A model generated the notes under the pieces. It ran no database searches. It was not told where the DNA came from and saw only the letters and a program-made list of their open reading frames with translations. Below are positions 1-8,404 of a stretch of DNA of 64,000 nt, piece after piece. The stretch comes from Dinoroseobacter sp013215265 (lineage in GTDB: Bacteria > Pseudomonadota > Alphaproteobacteria > Rhodobacterales > Rhodobacteraceae). How positions within the stretch are numbered: position 1 is the stretch's first letter; the number at the start of each line of letters is the position of its first letter. Where the stretch lies: assembly GCA_963691755.1 (NCBI GenBank), contig OY829366.1:2852001-2916000 (forward strand). The letters run 5' to 3'. Position numbers and translations under genes: made by a program.

Positions 1-1101
1 GAGCGCGAATGTCAATATTAGAGCCGGGTATAACGCAGCTAACCCCATCCGAATGTCGGTGGCCTCAGCAACGAACCCAATGAAAGGAGGCCCCAAAAGG
101 AAGCCGCATAGTGAGATCTGCGTAAGAATTGCGACATTTCCAGCACTGGATTTACCAGGCAGCACCCCCGCAGCGCTGACCGCAAGCGGGAAGCCTATTG
201 AAATACCCAGCCCCAACATTGCGACGCCGAGATATGTCGCCCAGATCACAGGGCTGAAGAGAGCAATCGTCAATCCGACTATCGCGATCCCCGCAAGATA
301 CCTGGCCAATACTGAGACTTCCAAGCGAGCTTTCAATGTATCCCCTGAGAAACGGCCAATCGCAATAAATAGGGCAAATATCGTATAGCTCGCCCCTGCC
401 ATGCCAGGCGATACGACGTGGATGTTCGTCATAAAGACCGCAAGCCAGTCGGCCATGGCGCCTTCAGTTGTCGCAACGCCAAATCCAAAAAGTGAGATAC
501 TGATCAAGGCCTTTGAGGGCCACTTGCCGTTTTTTTCCGACGCCCCAGTCGCAGGCACCGCGTAGTCACTGATCAAACGCGCAATGCTGAGCATCGGAAA
601 GATGCAGACCACTGCCATCAAAAGCAACGAATATCCGGGGGGCACCTGAAACTCGGCCATGACGGATCCAAGCGCGGACCCTATCAACACGCCCACGGAC
701 CAATATCCGTGGCACCCGTTCATGATCAGCCTGTCACTGCGCGCTTCAACCTCTGTTGCCGTCACATTCAGGCCAAGTTGCGCGATGGCCATCGCAACCC
801 CTGCGAAAACCAACGACAGAAAAAGTGCAAACCATGAGGTCGCAAACGCTGGCAATGGCATCGTCAGAAGATAGGCGCCCAATCCAAGCGTCAGCAGACC
901 CCTCGTTCCCAGAGCCTCTGCGATTTTGCTGCCAAAGGACAGGGCAGCCAGTAAACCGAGAGGCATCCCGATCAGCGCAACAGCCAACGCCCCTTCCCCA
1001 AGACCAATTGTTTCTTGCACCTGTGGAATGCGGGGAAACCATGCCCCCAAAACGAGAGGCTGCATCAGAAAAATAAGTCGTATAGCTCTGATATCGCTCA
1101 T
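1..1101 (-). CDS. MFS permease, 3' end outside window
   Basis: An open frame runs on the minus strand from an ATG at 1101 to the window edge without a stop, at least 367 codons. The protein is very hydrophobic, with about ten predicted membrane helices. It shows an NGCHGYWSVG segment and a repeated two-half layout as in fucose-permease/YbjJ-like major facilitator proteins. Its start lies 2 bases after the CutC stop, so it is the last visible gene of the hexosamine operon. Inference: uptake or efflux of a sugar or amino sugar across the inner membrane. The substrate cannot be read from sequence. It may be a second importer for free monosaccharide next to the ABC system. Confidence 0.8.
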   Translation of the reverse strand, partial: MSDIRAIRLIFLMQPLVLGAWFPRIPQVQETIGLGEGALAVALIGMPLGLLAALSFGSKIAEALGTRGLLTLGLGAYLLTMPLPAFATSWFALFLSLVFAGVAMAIAQLGLNVTATEVEARSDRLIMNGCHGYWSVGVLIGSALGSVMAEFQVPPGYSLLLMAVVCIFPMLSIARLISDYAVPATGASEKNGKWPSKALISISLFGFGVATTEGAMADWLAVFMTNIHVVSPGMAGASYTIFALFIAIGRFSGDTLKARLEVSVLARYLAGIAIVGLTIALFSPVIWATYLGVAMLGLGISIGFPLAVSAAGVLPGKSSAGNVAILTQISLCGFLLGPPFIGFVAEATDIRMGLAALYPALILTFAL

Positions 1102-1103
1102 TT

Positions 1104-1847
1104 TTATCGATCAGAAGGCAACTTCGCGCGCAGAAGTGCGGCAAGTGATGTGGCCTCAGCAAGATCAAACTTCCGCTCACTCTGGCCAAATCCAAACCCT
1201 TGCCTTGGATTAATGACGGGCGTTTCAACAGAACACGACGCATGGAATGACGTAAGACCTGTGTGCGCCAAAAGGTCAGGCAAGTTTGCGCCGTTGATAC
1301 CACCACCCGCCATGATTTCGATCTTGTTATCTGCTGCCTCGTGAAGCCGCCGCAGCCCATCGATCCCCTCCACAGCGGTTGGTTTTCCGCCAGATGTAAG
1401 AATTCGGGTGAAGCCGAGATCTACCACTTCTGAAACCGCGGTTATCGGGTCGTCGACCACATCGATGACGCGGTGTAGTGTCATATCAAGGCCGTCTGCC
1501 GCTTTAACCATGTGCTCCAAAGCCCTGAGATCCAGTTTCCCGGCGCGTTCAGCCCCAATAACGACACCCTTGAGACCAAGCTGGCGGGCCAAACCAATAT
1601 TCGTGGAGGCAGTCGCCAGCTCCTCGTTATTCATGCAAAAATCACCAGCGCAGGCCCGGATCAGAACATGTGTTTCGACACCGCATTCAGCCGCAGACAC
1701 CATTAATCCGTAGTCTGGTGTAAGCCCGCCAAGTTCCAGACCGGTGCAAAGCTCGATACGGTCAGCAATGGAAGCTGCTGCAAAAATCGTTTTCGGTGAA
1801 TCAACGCATATTTCGAGCGTGTAACAGCTATTCAGCGGCATTTTCAT
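1104..1847 (-). CDS. cutC: CutC-family protein
   Basis: 247 residues matching the CutC TIM-barrel family: an LEICVDS start, a DRIELCTGLELGG segment, THVLIRACAGDF, and a conserved GFTRILTSGGKPTA stretch. The family was named for copper tolerance in E. coli, but its biochemical function is uncertain. The gene overlaps the nagA 3' end by about 20 bases (14 if the second Met at 1841 is used), so it is translationally coupled inside a hexosamine catabolic operon. That context argues for a sugar-related role rather than copper homeostasis. Family assignment is firm; function is open. Confidence 0.85.
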   Translation of the reverse strand: MKMPLNSCYTLEICVDSPKTIFAAASIADRIELCTGLELGGLTPDYGLMVSAAECGVETHVLIRACAGDFCMNNEELATASTNIGLARQLGLKGVVIGAERAGKLDLRALEHMVKAADGLDMTLHRVIDVVDDPITAVSEVVDLGFTRILTSGGKPTAVEGIDGLRRLHEAADNKIEIMAGGGINGANLPDLLAHTGLTSFHASCSVETPVINPRQGFGFGQSERKFDLAEATSLAALLRAKLPSDR

Positions 1848-2967
1848 TCATGGCCGACCCGGTTACGTCGGCAAGTAGGCCTATCTGGGAAAGATCTTTA
1901 GAAACCACCAGGAGGTCCTGGGTCTTGCGCCCAACCAATTCTGTCAGACCAGCGTCCCCAACGACCGACGCAGGTACAGTGACCGCCATACGCAGGGCGC
2001 TCTCTAAGGACACACCTATATGCTTTACCAAGCGCGCGACGCCCTGCGCTTGGGTGATATGCGCCCCTGCCAGATTGCCTTCGACATTCAGAAGGCGACC
2101 ATCGCAAAGATGCACTTCTTGACCATAAAGCGAAAACTTATCAGGCCCGCCAACCGTTGCCATCGCATCTGAGACAAGAAACATCAGATCCGCTTTTGGA
2201 CGGGCTCGGAGCGCCAAGGCGATCATACGATCATCCACATGATAGCCGTCACAAATAATGCCCGAACAGAGGTTCGAGTTCAGAACAGTACCAACCGCAC
2301 CCGGAGCGCGCCCGGTCATTGGCGACATTGCATTAAAAAGATGCGTTGCACATTTCGCACCCGCCGCGATTGCCGCTTCCACGGTTTCGGCATCGGCATC
2401 TGTGTGTCCGATGGACACGATCGCCCCCAATGACGACAACATCGAAATCTGTTGCGGCGTCGATGCTTCAGGCGCAACTGTGATCATCACGTTGACGTTA
2501 CGACGTCTTAGCCTCGCGACAACCTCCATGGTTCGATCATCTAGGTCGCGAATAAACCGACCGTTGTGGGTCCCGCGCCGCGCATAGGATATGTGCGGCC
2601 CCTCAATATGTAGACCAAGAATACCTTGGTCACCCTGTGCCTCGATCACGGCCTGAGCGGCGCGGTCCAGAACGTCTGGTGCATCCGTAATCACCGTCGG
2701 CAGGATCGCTACCGTGCCAAAACGACGATGTGCCGCGGCGACTTTGGTCATTGCTTGCGTTGTAGGTGTGTCATTGAGCATGATACCGCCGCCACCATTG
2801 ACCTGCAGGTCTACGAACCCTGGGGTAAGACACCCCTTAAGCGGCAGGGCAGCGCTCGTTGCGGACGCTATCTCGACAACTTGATCATCCAGCAAGCGAA
2901 GAGCTTTGCCTGTATGCAACCGTTCCCCGTCAAAAAGCTGTTCTGGCGCAATCCAAATATCTGTCAT
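1828..2967 (-). CDS. nagA: N-acetylglucosamine-6-phosphate deacetylase
   Basis: 379 residues, the usual NagA length. The enzyme hydrolyses N-acetylhexosamine-6-phosphate to hexosamine-6-phosphate and acetate in the cytoplasm. Metal and substrate motifs are visible: GLHIEGPHIS with the ligand Glu, SIGHTDAD and CATHLFNAM with ligand histidines, and LVSDAM with the catalytic Asp. The start overlaps the GatZ-family stop by an ATGA. NagA and AgaA (GalNAc-6-P deacetylase) are homologous, so specificity for GlcNAc-6-P, GalNAc-6-P or both cannot be decided here. The neighbouring AgaS and GatZ suggest that GalNAc-6-P may also be a substrate. Confidence 0.93.
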   Translation of the reverse strand: MTDIWIAPEQLFDGERLHTGKALRLLDDQVVEIASATSAALPLKGCLTPGFVDLQVNGGGGIMLNDTPTTQAMTKVAAAHRRFGTVAILPTVITDAPDVLDRAAQAVIEAQGDQGILGLHIEGPHISYARRGTHNGRFIRDLDDRTMEVVARLRRRNVNVMITVAPEASTPQQISMLSSLGAIVSIGHTDADAETVEAAIAAGAKCATHLFNAMSPMTGRAPGAVGTVLNSNLCSGIICDGYHVDDRMIALALRARPKADLMFLVSDAMATVGGPDKFSLYGQEVHLCDGRLLNVEGNLAGAHITQAQGVARLVKHIGVSLESALRMAVTVPASVVGDAGLTELVGRKTQDLLVVSKDLSQIGLLADVTGSAMNENAAE

Positions 2968-4193
2968 GCCGCTTCCTCGAAAAAATAGGGTAGCAATGCG
3001 TTCTGGATTTCAGCATCAATCAGTCTCTGAACTTGCGTGCCCTTCAGGCCCTCTGCCCTTGCGAGAACTGGTGCATCGAATACCTTGATCAATTCACTGT
3101 CTTTTATCGTTCCGTCAAACACTTCCAACAAATCTTGGACGGCCTTTTGTGCTTTGGGCTGCGGCCAGTAATACCGGATCCGATCAGCAAGACCAAAGTG
3201 GCGCTGATGGAAAAGGGCAGCCTCATCTCCCGAGTAATGGCCCTGCCAATAGGAAGGATCTTCGGTCATCACCTCTTCCAGTGCTGCCTGCAAAGCGCCC
3301 TTCTCTGTGCGTACCTGATCAAGCGCATAAAGCGCTTTGCGATAGGCGAAGGTCAGGGCCGGCCCCACCTTTTGAAAGGCGAACCCCATACCGGCCAATC
3401 TCGGGAAGACGTCGGCTTTCTGGTAATCGGTTGAATGCGCTTCCAAGCAAACATTGGGATGTTCTGACAGCGCCAAAATCAGCCCCGGATCCCGGTCCAA
3501 CGGCATTGCATGAACATGGGTTGGACCGAATTCGACACCAGGTTGAACGACCAAACCGCCGATCTTTTCAGACAGATCACCAAAGGCCCCGTCATGCTCA
3601 TGCAATGTGCGTCGCGCCGCATCGGGTGACGTGGGTGGAATGTCACCATCTTCATCGACACGGGCGCCCCCAGGTGGGGGTACTTCGGTACCAACAACAA
3701 ACAACACGTCGGGATTTATGGAACAACAGATCCGCGCCAACCGTGCAGAGCGCGAGGCCGTTACATCATCACCCAGCTGCGCAGTCTCGCCGGCACACCC
3801 TTCCGAGCAGTCCAGATGGATCTTCCCAAACCCTGCCTCGACATAGTCAGCCACCATGTGGTCCGCTCTCGCCATTGCGGTCTCAGCACCTGCGGCGCGC
3901 CAAGCCTGTGGACCAAGATGGTCGCCCCCAAAAACAATGCGTTCGCGGGCCGTCGCCGTTTCATTGGCAAGATCAGTTACAAACGTGACGAAGTCGGCTG
4001 GCGTCATGCCGGTGTATCCGCCAAACTGATTGACCTGATTGGACGTCGCTTCGATCACGATTTCTCGGTCAAGCGTTTCTGCCAGCAAAAGGGATGCGCG
4101 CAAAACGTCAGGATGCGCAGAACAAACCGAGGGGATCGCAGCGGCTGCTCCTGCGCGATTGCGCTTCACAACATTACGTAACACCTCAACCAT
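2964..4193 (-). CDS. GatZ/KbaZ-family protein without GatY partner
   Basis: 409 residues from the MVEVLRN start chosen here. An upstream Met at 4226 is less likely because it would increase the overlap with the ROK kinase from 8 to 41 bases. Family hallmarks include SVCSAHPDVL, EATSNQVNQFGGYTGM, FGGDHLGP and HLDCSEG. In E. coli the homologues are non-catalytic partners of the class II tagatose-1,6-bisphosphate aldolase. No GatY/KbaY or tagatose-6-P kinase is visible in this operon. I recall that a homologue from Agrobacterium was reported as a D-tagatose-6-phosphate 4-epimerase. That activity would convert the AgaS product directly to fructose-6-phosphate. Family is certain, activity inferred. 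Confidence 0.85.
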   Translation of the reverse strand: MVEVLRNVVKRNRAGAAAAIPSVCSAHPDVLRASLLLAETLDREIVIEATSNQVNQFGGYTGMTPADFVTFVTDLANETATARERIVFGGDHLGPQAWRAAGAETAMARADHMVADYVEAGFGKIHLDCSEGCAGETAQLGDDVTASRSARLARICCSINPDVLFVVGTEVPPPGGARVDEDGDIPPTSPDAARRTLHEHDGAFGDLSEKIGGLVVQPGVEFGPTHVHAMPLDRDPGLILALSEHPNVCLEAHSTDYQKADVFPRLAGMGFAFQKVGPALTFAYRKALYALDQVRTEKGALQAALEEVMTEDPSYWQGHYSGDEAALFHQRHFGLADRIRYYWPQPKAQKAVQDLLEVFDGTIKDSELIKVFDAPVLARAEGLKGTQVQRLIDAEIQNALLPYFFEEAA

Positions 4194-5091
4194 CTTGCAC
4201 CGCCTGCCATGCTGCAAGGGCTGCACCGCGTGCGCCGCTGGTATTTCCGCCTTCCGCTAGTACCAGCGGAGGCGTCGCATAGTTCAACAATTGAGCGCCT
4301 TGCGCCGCCTTTGTGAGGTCATCTGTAAGCCCCTCAATCTGCGACAGACCACCCCCGAGAACGATAATGTCTGGGTCAACGGTCAGCGTCAGAGTGTGCA
4401 ACAGATCAGCGGTCAGAGCGCACCAGATCTTCCAAACCTCCTGCATTGTTCCAAACCGCAGTTCTGCGATTTGCGGAGGGGTCACAGTTTCACCCGTAAT
4501 GTGCTTGGCGATGCGGGACATTCCCGGTCCTGCGATATAAGTCTCGATACACCCAAACCGTCCGCAACCGCACTGGATCACAGGGATATCGTAGCCCTGC
4601 AATATGTGAGCAGGTGCTGAGGTGTGACCAAACTCCCCTCCCGTTCGGGTGGGACCTTCCAAAATCCGTCCATCAACGCAAACGCCGCCGCCAATGCCTG
4701 TTCCCAAAATAAGGGCCATTACAGTTTTGTGCCCTTTGCCCTGGCCAAAGACAGCTTCTGACAGGGCCAAGGCGCGGCAATCATTGACATAGGTGATTGC
4801 GCGATCGGCGGCGTTTTCGATGTCTGATGGAAAAGCTCTACCCGTCGCGGGAAGGTTCGCGGTCAGCGCCAATCCATCGACAGGGTTGATTAGTCCTGCA
4901 GCGCCTACGCCTACAGGGACGGTTCCGCCTGCCATCTTCTCTGCCCAAGCGATCTGATCAGCCATGACCTGAACAAGAGCCGAATATTCGGATGGCGTTT
5001 CGCAACGACGCCGAGAGGCCAATGACCAGGTATCATCGAAAACCTGAGTTTCGATCTTGGTCCCGCCAAGATCGATGCCAGCGGCCTTCAT
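4186..5091 (-). CDS. ROK-family N-acetylhexosamine kinase
   Basis: 301 residues, standard ROK kinase length. The N-terminal phosphate-binding motif DLGGTKIE, the GTGIGGG motif, GEFGHTS, and the zinc motif CGCGRFGCIE are all present, so the active site looks intact. It should phosphorylate N-acetylglucosamine and/or N-acetylgalactosamine at C6 with ATP, feeding NagA. The start overlaps the AgaS stop (ATGA), and its 3' end overlaps the GatZ start by 8 bases. ROK proteins may also be repressors, but no helix-turn-helix domain precedes the kinase fold here. Confidence 0.88.
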   Translation of the reverse strand: MKAAGIDLGGTKIETQVFDDTWSLASRRRCETPSEYSALVQVMADQIAWAEKMAGGTVPVGVGAAGLINPVDGLALTANLPATGRAFPSDIENAADRAITYVNDCRALALSEAVFGQGKGHKTVMALILGTGIGGGVCVDGRILEGPTRTGGEFGHTSAPAHILQGYDIPVIQCGCGRFGCIETYIAGPGMSRIAKHITGETVTPPQIAELRFGTMQEVWKIWCALTADLLHTLTLTVDPDIIVLGGGLSQIEGLTDDLTKAAQGAQLLNYATPPLVLAEGGNTSGARGAALAAWQAVQDG

Positions 5092-6140
5092 GACGCCACC
5101 TTGTAAAGTTTGACGCCCGACACAACCCTGCTGAGTGTCCCACGATCGGCAAAGGGATCATCGACATTCAACCCCAGATTATTTGCCCAGAAAACACCCC
5201 GCACCTGCGCAAGCGCGACGCTCAATGGCGCAGCCCATAAGGGCCCAAAAGGCATTTGCATATCGATGTCGCCGCCCGGACCAATTTTCTCGACCGTCGC
5301 GTGCGGGAATTGCGCCCGTAGCTCTGTGATCAGATCGTCTTCATAGAAACACGCAGGCTCATGGGGGCTGGCAAAGACCGTAATAGCCGTGCCGTCTGTC
5401 ACAAATGACTTGGGTCCATGCCGGAACCCCAAGGTGCTGTCCCAAATTGCAGGAATTTGCCCTGCCGAGAGCTCCAGAACTTTCAGTGCCGCTTCGCGCG
5501 CGGCATAGGCCATCGGGCCGGTTCCTACAAAGACTGCACGCTCAGGACAGTCCTGAGACGCATAAAGCGGCAATAGAGATTCCAACTGATCTGCCAAGAC
5601 GCTGAAACGATCCGCGACATCGCAAGGCGCGTCAAAAAGCGCCAATGCCGTCAGCAACATCGTGGAGAAGCTGGAGGTCATGGCAAAGCCTGCATCATGG
5701 GTCTCGTCTGGTAAGACGATGACTTGCGTGGGCGCATTCGATCGGCGCGTCGCAAGTGCCCCCTCTTTGTTGCAGGTAATGTTCAAGCAGGGCGCATGAG
5801 GTGCAAGTGCATCAAGCGCATCAAGCGTACCAATCGTCTCCGTGCTGTTCCCAGAGCGCCCGAAATTGACAACAAGCGGACGTGCGCCAGTCAGGACATG
5901 TGCAGGGTCAGCAACGATATCTGTCGTTGGAACAGATCTTGTTCCCTTGATTGAAGCCGCAGCGATATCGCCAATGTAGGCGCTGGTCCCGGCGCCACAG
6001 AACCAAATTTCGTCGAAAGATTGGTCTGCAATCCAAGACCGCAAACCAGCCACATCAAGGGTTGCGCCCCAACTGCGCCATATGTCCGGCTGGCGGTGTA
6101 TCTCGCGCCACGTCGCCCATTTGTTCAACCCGTCTGTCAT
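5088..6140 (-). CDS. agaS: AgaS-type SIS aldose-ketose isomerase/deaminase
   Basis: 350 residues with two SIS domains. Motifs resemble E. coli AgaS: WREIHRQP near the start, CGAGTSAYIGD, NFGRSGNSTE, ETHDAGFAMTSS and GFRHGPKS. AgaS proteins convert galactosamine-6-phosphate to tagatose-6-phosphate and ammonia. The gene is slightly shorter than E. coli AgaS (about 384 residues). It overlaps both neighbours by 4 bases. A second, distinct SIS protein of the NagB-II type lies just upstream, so the two probably handle different hexosamine-6-phosphates. Confidence 0.85.
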   Translation of the reverse strand: MTDGLNKWATWREIHRQPDIWRSWGATLDVAGLRSWIADQSFDEIWFCGAGTSAYIGDIAAASIKGTRSVPTTDIVADPAHVLTGARPLVVNFGRSGNSTETIGTLDALDALAPHAPCLNITCNKEGALATRRSNAPTQVIVLPDETHDAGFAMTSSFSTMLLTALALFDAPCDVADRFSVLADQLESLLPLYASQDCPERAVFVGTGPMAYAAREAALKVLELSAGQIPAIWDSTLGFRHGPKSFVTDGTAITVFASPHEPACFYEDDLITELRAQFPHATVEKIGPGGDIDMQMPFGPLWAAPLSVALAQVRGVFWANNLGLNVDDPFADRGTLSRVVSGVKLYKVAS

Positions 6141-7138
6141 GTGGTTTGTGTTACCTTTGAGAGGGTTACGGGTGCATCGGGGTCCAGACCAAGCGCCAGC
6201 GAAGTGCTCAGGATCACAGGATACAAAAGCATCAGCAAAGCCGCGGCAGCGGCAGCGGGTGCTACATTTTCCAATCCAATGTCACTGATCCGAACCCGGT
6301 GCACATCACACCCAGCCGCCCGGAAGCGTGCCTCTGCCAGATCGAGGCTCTCCTGCGTTTGTTCCAGACCCGTATCGAGAACCAGAACCATGAGTGGGTT
6401 CGTGGCAAGCTGCAGCGGTCCGTGCAACACCTCTGAACTGGAATAAGCTTCGGCATGCAGTGCGCAGCATTCCTTGAGTTTTAAAGCGATTTCATGCGCG
6501 GTACCGTAACCGGTATCGCGACCAATCACATAAACATGCCGGGCCCGTAGGAATGCTGCCTGTAACTCGGCGGACTTTGGATGGTTCAATTCCATATCCG
6601 CAAGCGCGTTTGCAGCAGCCCGCGCTTCTTCACCATAAGATGGCTGCAAATTACCGAGCAACGCCATACCGGCGGCCACCGAGCCAACGACAGATTTTGT
6701 TGCCGGAACGGCGAGCTCCGGCCCTGCGCACACAGAAAGGCTTATATCGGCAGCCTGTTCGACTGCGCTGTCTGGTTTGTTGGTCAAAGACAGAACGGAT
6801 GCCCCCATCTTTGACGCCCCTTGCGCCGACAACACAAGATCATGGCTCGCGCCCGACTGGCTGACGACCATCACGGCAGTGCCTTCAAGTGCAACACCGT
6901 CGCCCAAGGAAAATACCGAGGGGGGCAACGATGTGACCGGAATGCCAAGTTCTCGCATGAATTCGTAGGACAAGATGTTGGCCGCCGCGTCAGATGACCC
7001 GCGCGCAACCGTATAGATCGCCTTAGGCATCTTGATTTCGCCAGATACAAATTGGGTGGCCGACACAGCAAAGACTTCTGGGCCTTCCGCGGCCTCTTTG
7101 GCCATCAAGGATCCGGGCGTTTTGCATTCGCTTGTCAT
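6137..7138 (-). CDS. NagB-II type glucosamine-6-phosphate deaminase
   Basis: 333 residues from the MTSECKTPG start at 7138, chosen because it gives an ATGA overlap with the upstream oxidoreductase and matches the family N terminus. Two SIS domains resemble the isomerase half of GlmS: ARGSSDAAA, SQSGASHD, ALKLKECC, and a C-terminal DPDAPVTLSKVT tail. NagB-II enzymes convert glucosamine-6-P to fructose-6-P and ammonia and replace classical NagB in many proteobacteria. The absence of a glutaminase domain excludes GlmS itself. It works after NagA in the same operon. Confidence 0.87.
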   Translation of the reverse strand: MTSECKTPGSLMAKEAAEGPEVFAVSATQFVSGEIKMPKAIYTVARGSSDAAANILSYEFMRELGIPVTSLPPSVFSLGDGVALEGTAVMVVSQSGASHDLVLSAQGASKMGASVLSLTNKPDSAVEQAADISLSVCAGPELAVPATKSVVGSVAAGMALLGNLQPSYGEEARAAANALADMELNHPKSAELQAAFLRARHVYVIGRDTGYGTAHEIALKLKECCALHAEAYSSSEVLHGPLQLATNPLMVLVLDTGLEQTQESLDLAEARFRAAGCDVHRVRISDIGLENVAPAAAAAALLMLLYPVILSTSLALGLDPDAPVTLSKVTQTT

Positions 7139-8394
7139 TGTCTTAGTCCAAATTTGTCGAATTCGCGCCAAGTATCGGTCAGATCCACCATTTGGCCGCT
7201 GATCCGCGCTTCATCCAAAGCCAGTGCGACAAGCCCGGCTTCCAGAGCGTCCACAACACCGACAGGCAAGCTGTCAGTCTTACCGCGCAGAAACGCGACG
7301 ATATCGTCAACCATCATGTGATCTGCGCCGTAGTGAGACGAGGCCCGCGCGTCGTCCATCTTGGTGTAATCATGTTCAGCAATGACCGAGCCATCGCGCG
7401 CTGTCGCCTTGAGCCCGCCGCGCAAGAAATCGCCTTCGGCCATCCCAAGCGTTCCCATCACGCAGAAACGACGATGTTCGTCAGGGACATTGAGATTGGT
7501 ATGGAAGGTCATCGAAGCGCCACTCTCAAACTGAAGCGTCGCCGTCTGAAAATCGATGATGTCACCGTCAGAGTGGAAAGCATCATCGATCGCGTTCCAA
7601 ATCGAAGGCTTGTGATGCATGATCTCGTTTTCGAGGTTCGCGCTTGGGGCATTGCCCGGCACAAATGACTTACGGCCCCCAAAGCTCACGACCTTGCTTG
7701 GGCGAGACCCGGTGACCATGTTGTAGATATCCAGATCGTGGCAGCATTTCTCCAGCATGAAACCGCCAGACCATGATACCATGCGCCTCCAGTCACGCAT
7801 GAAAAACGCGCCATGGTAGGGGGCGATATGTTCGCTGGCCTCCAGTGATACGATGGGGCCGAGTTCGTCGAGAACGGCACGTAAATCGACGACATGCTGC
7901 GAGTATCGCAAGACCAGACCGACCATCACGCTGTCAGTTCCATGTCTGGCCAGCAAGTCTGCCAGTTCCATCGTTTCTTCTTTGGTGGTCACAACCGGCT
8001 TTTCAGTAAAAATGCGAACCCCGGCGTTCAGGCCGAGTTTGATATGCTCCAGGTGAAAGCTGTTGGGCGAGCCGACAAAAAACAGATCTGGTTTGGTTTC
8101 TGAAAGCATTTGCTCCAGATCGTCAAACCGCTCGATTTCACCGCGCATCCGCACGCATGCGGCCAAGCCCATTTGCAACTGCTTGACGCTTGCGGCTTTG
8201 GGAAAACTTGGAAAGTCCTGATTAGACGCCAAGGCTGCTGCCTCTGCTTCACTTATTGAAGACGCGTCTATCTGAAGCGCTGAATCAGGCTGCGGATCAT
8301 AGTATCCAACGAAATCTGCCTCAGGCATCGCATCTCGCAGGATTGACAGCACATGTGCCGCCCGTAGTCCCAAACCAGCTGTGACAACTCTCAT
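7135..8394 (-). CDS. Gfo/Idh/MocA-family NAD(P)-dependent protein
   Basis: 419 residues from MRVVTAGLG at 8394, preceded by a GAGGG ribosome site; an in-frame Met at 8460 would run into the ATPase gene. The N terminus has a GLGLRAAH nucleotide-binding start. The conserved EKP motif appears as FTEKPVVTT, and a CCHDLDIYN segment carries the usual His-Asp pair. The family contains sugar and inositol dehydrogenases and also GH109 NAD-dependent alpha-N-acetylgalactosaminidases. Either would fit an operon for amino-sugar oligosaccharides. Reaction and substrate are not determinable here. It overlaps the SIS gene downstream by 4 bases. Confidence 0.8.
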   Translation of the reverse strand: MRVVTAGLGLRAAHVLSILRDAMPEADFVGYYDPQPDSALQIDASSISEAEAAALASNQDFPSFPKAASVKQLQMGLAACVRMRGEIERFDDLEQMLSETKPDLFFVGSPNSFHLEHIKLGLNAGVRIFTEKPVVTTKEETMELADLLARHGTDSVMVGLVLRYSQHVVDLRAVLDELGPIVSLEASEHIAPYHGAFFMRDWRRMVSWSGGFMLEKCCHDLDIYNMVTGSRPSKVVSFGGRKSFVPGNAPSANLENEIMHHKPSIWNAIDDAFHSDGDIIDFQTATLQFESGASMTFHTNLNVPDEHRRFCVMGTLGMAEGDFLRGGLKATARDGSVIAEHDYTKMDDARASSHYGADHMMVDDIVAFLRGKTDSLPVGVVDALEAGLVALALDEARISGQMVDLTDTWREFDKFGLRQ

Positions 8395-8404
8395 TGCGTT
8401 GCCC

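Noticed and set aside
746..1360. 204-codon minus-strand frame across the MFS/CutC junction
   Set aside because: It overlaps two well-supported genes in another frame, its product is low in hydrophobic pattern and matches nothing; a shadow frame.
3149..3988. 279-codon plus-strand frame inside the GatZ-family gene
   Set aside because: Antisense to a clear family protein, with Arg/Pro/His-rich shadow composition.
6137..7138. GlmS (glutamine-fructose-6-P transaminase) for the SIS protein
   Set aside because: The N-terminal glutaminase domain with its Cys is absent and length is half; NagB-II fits better.
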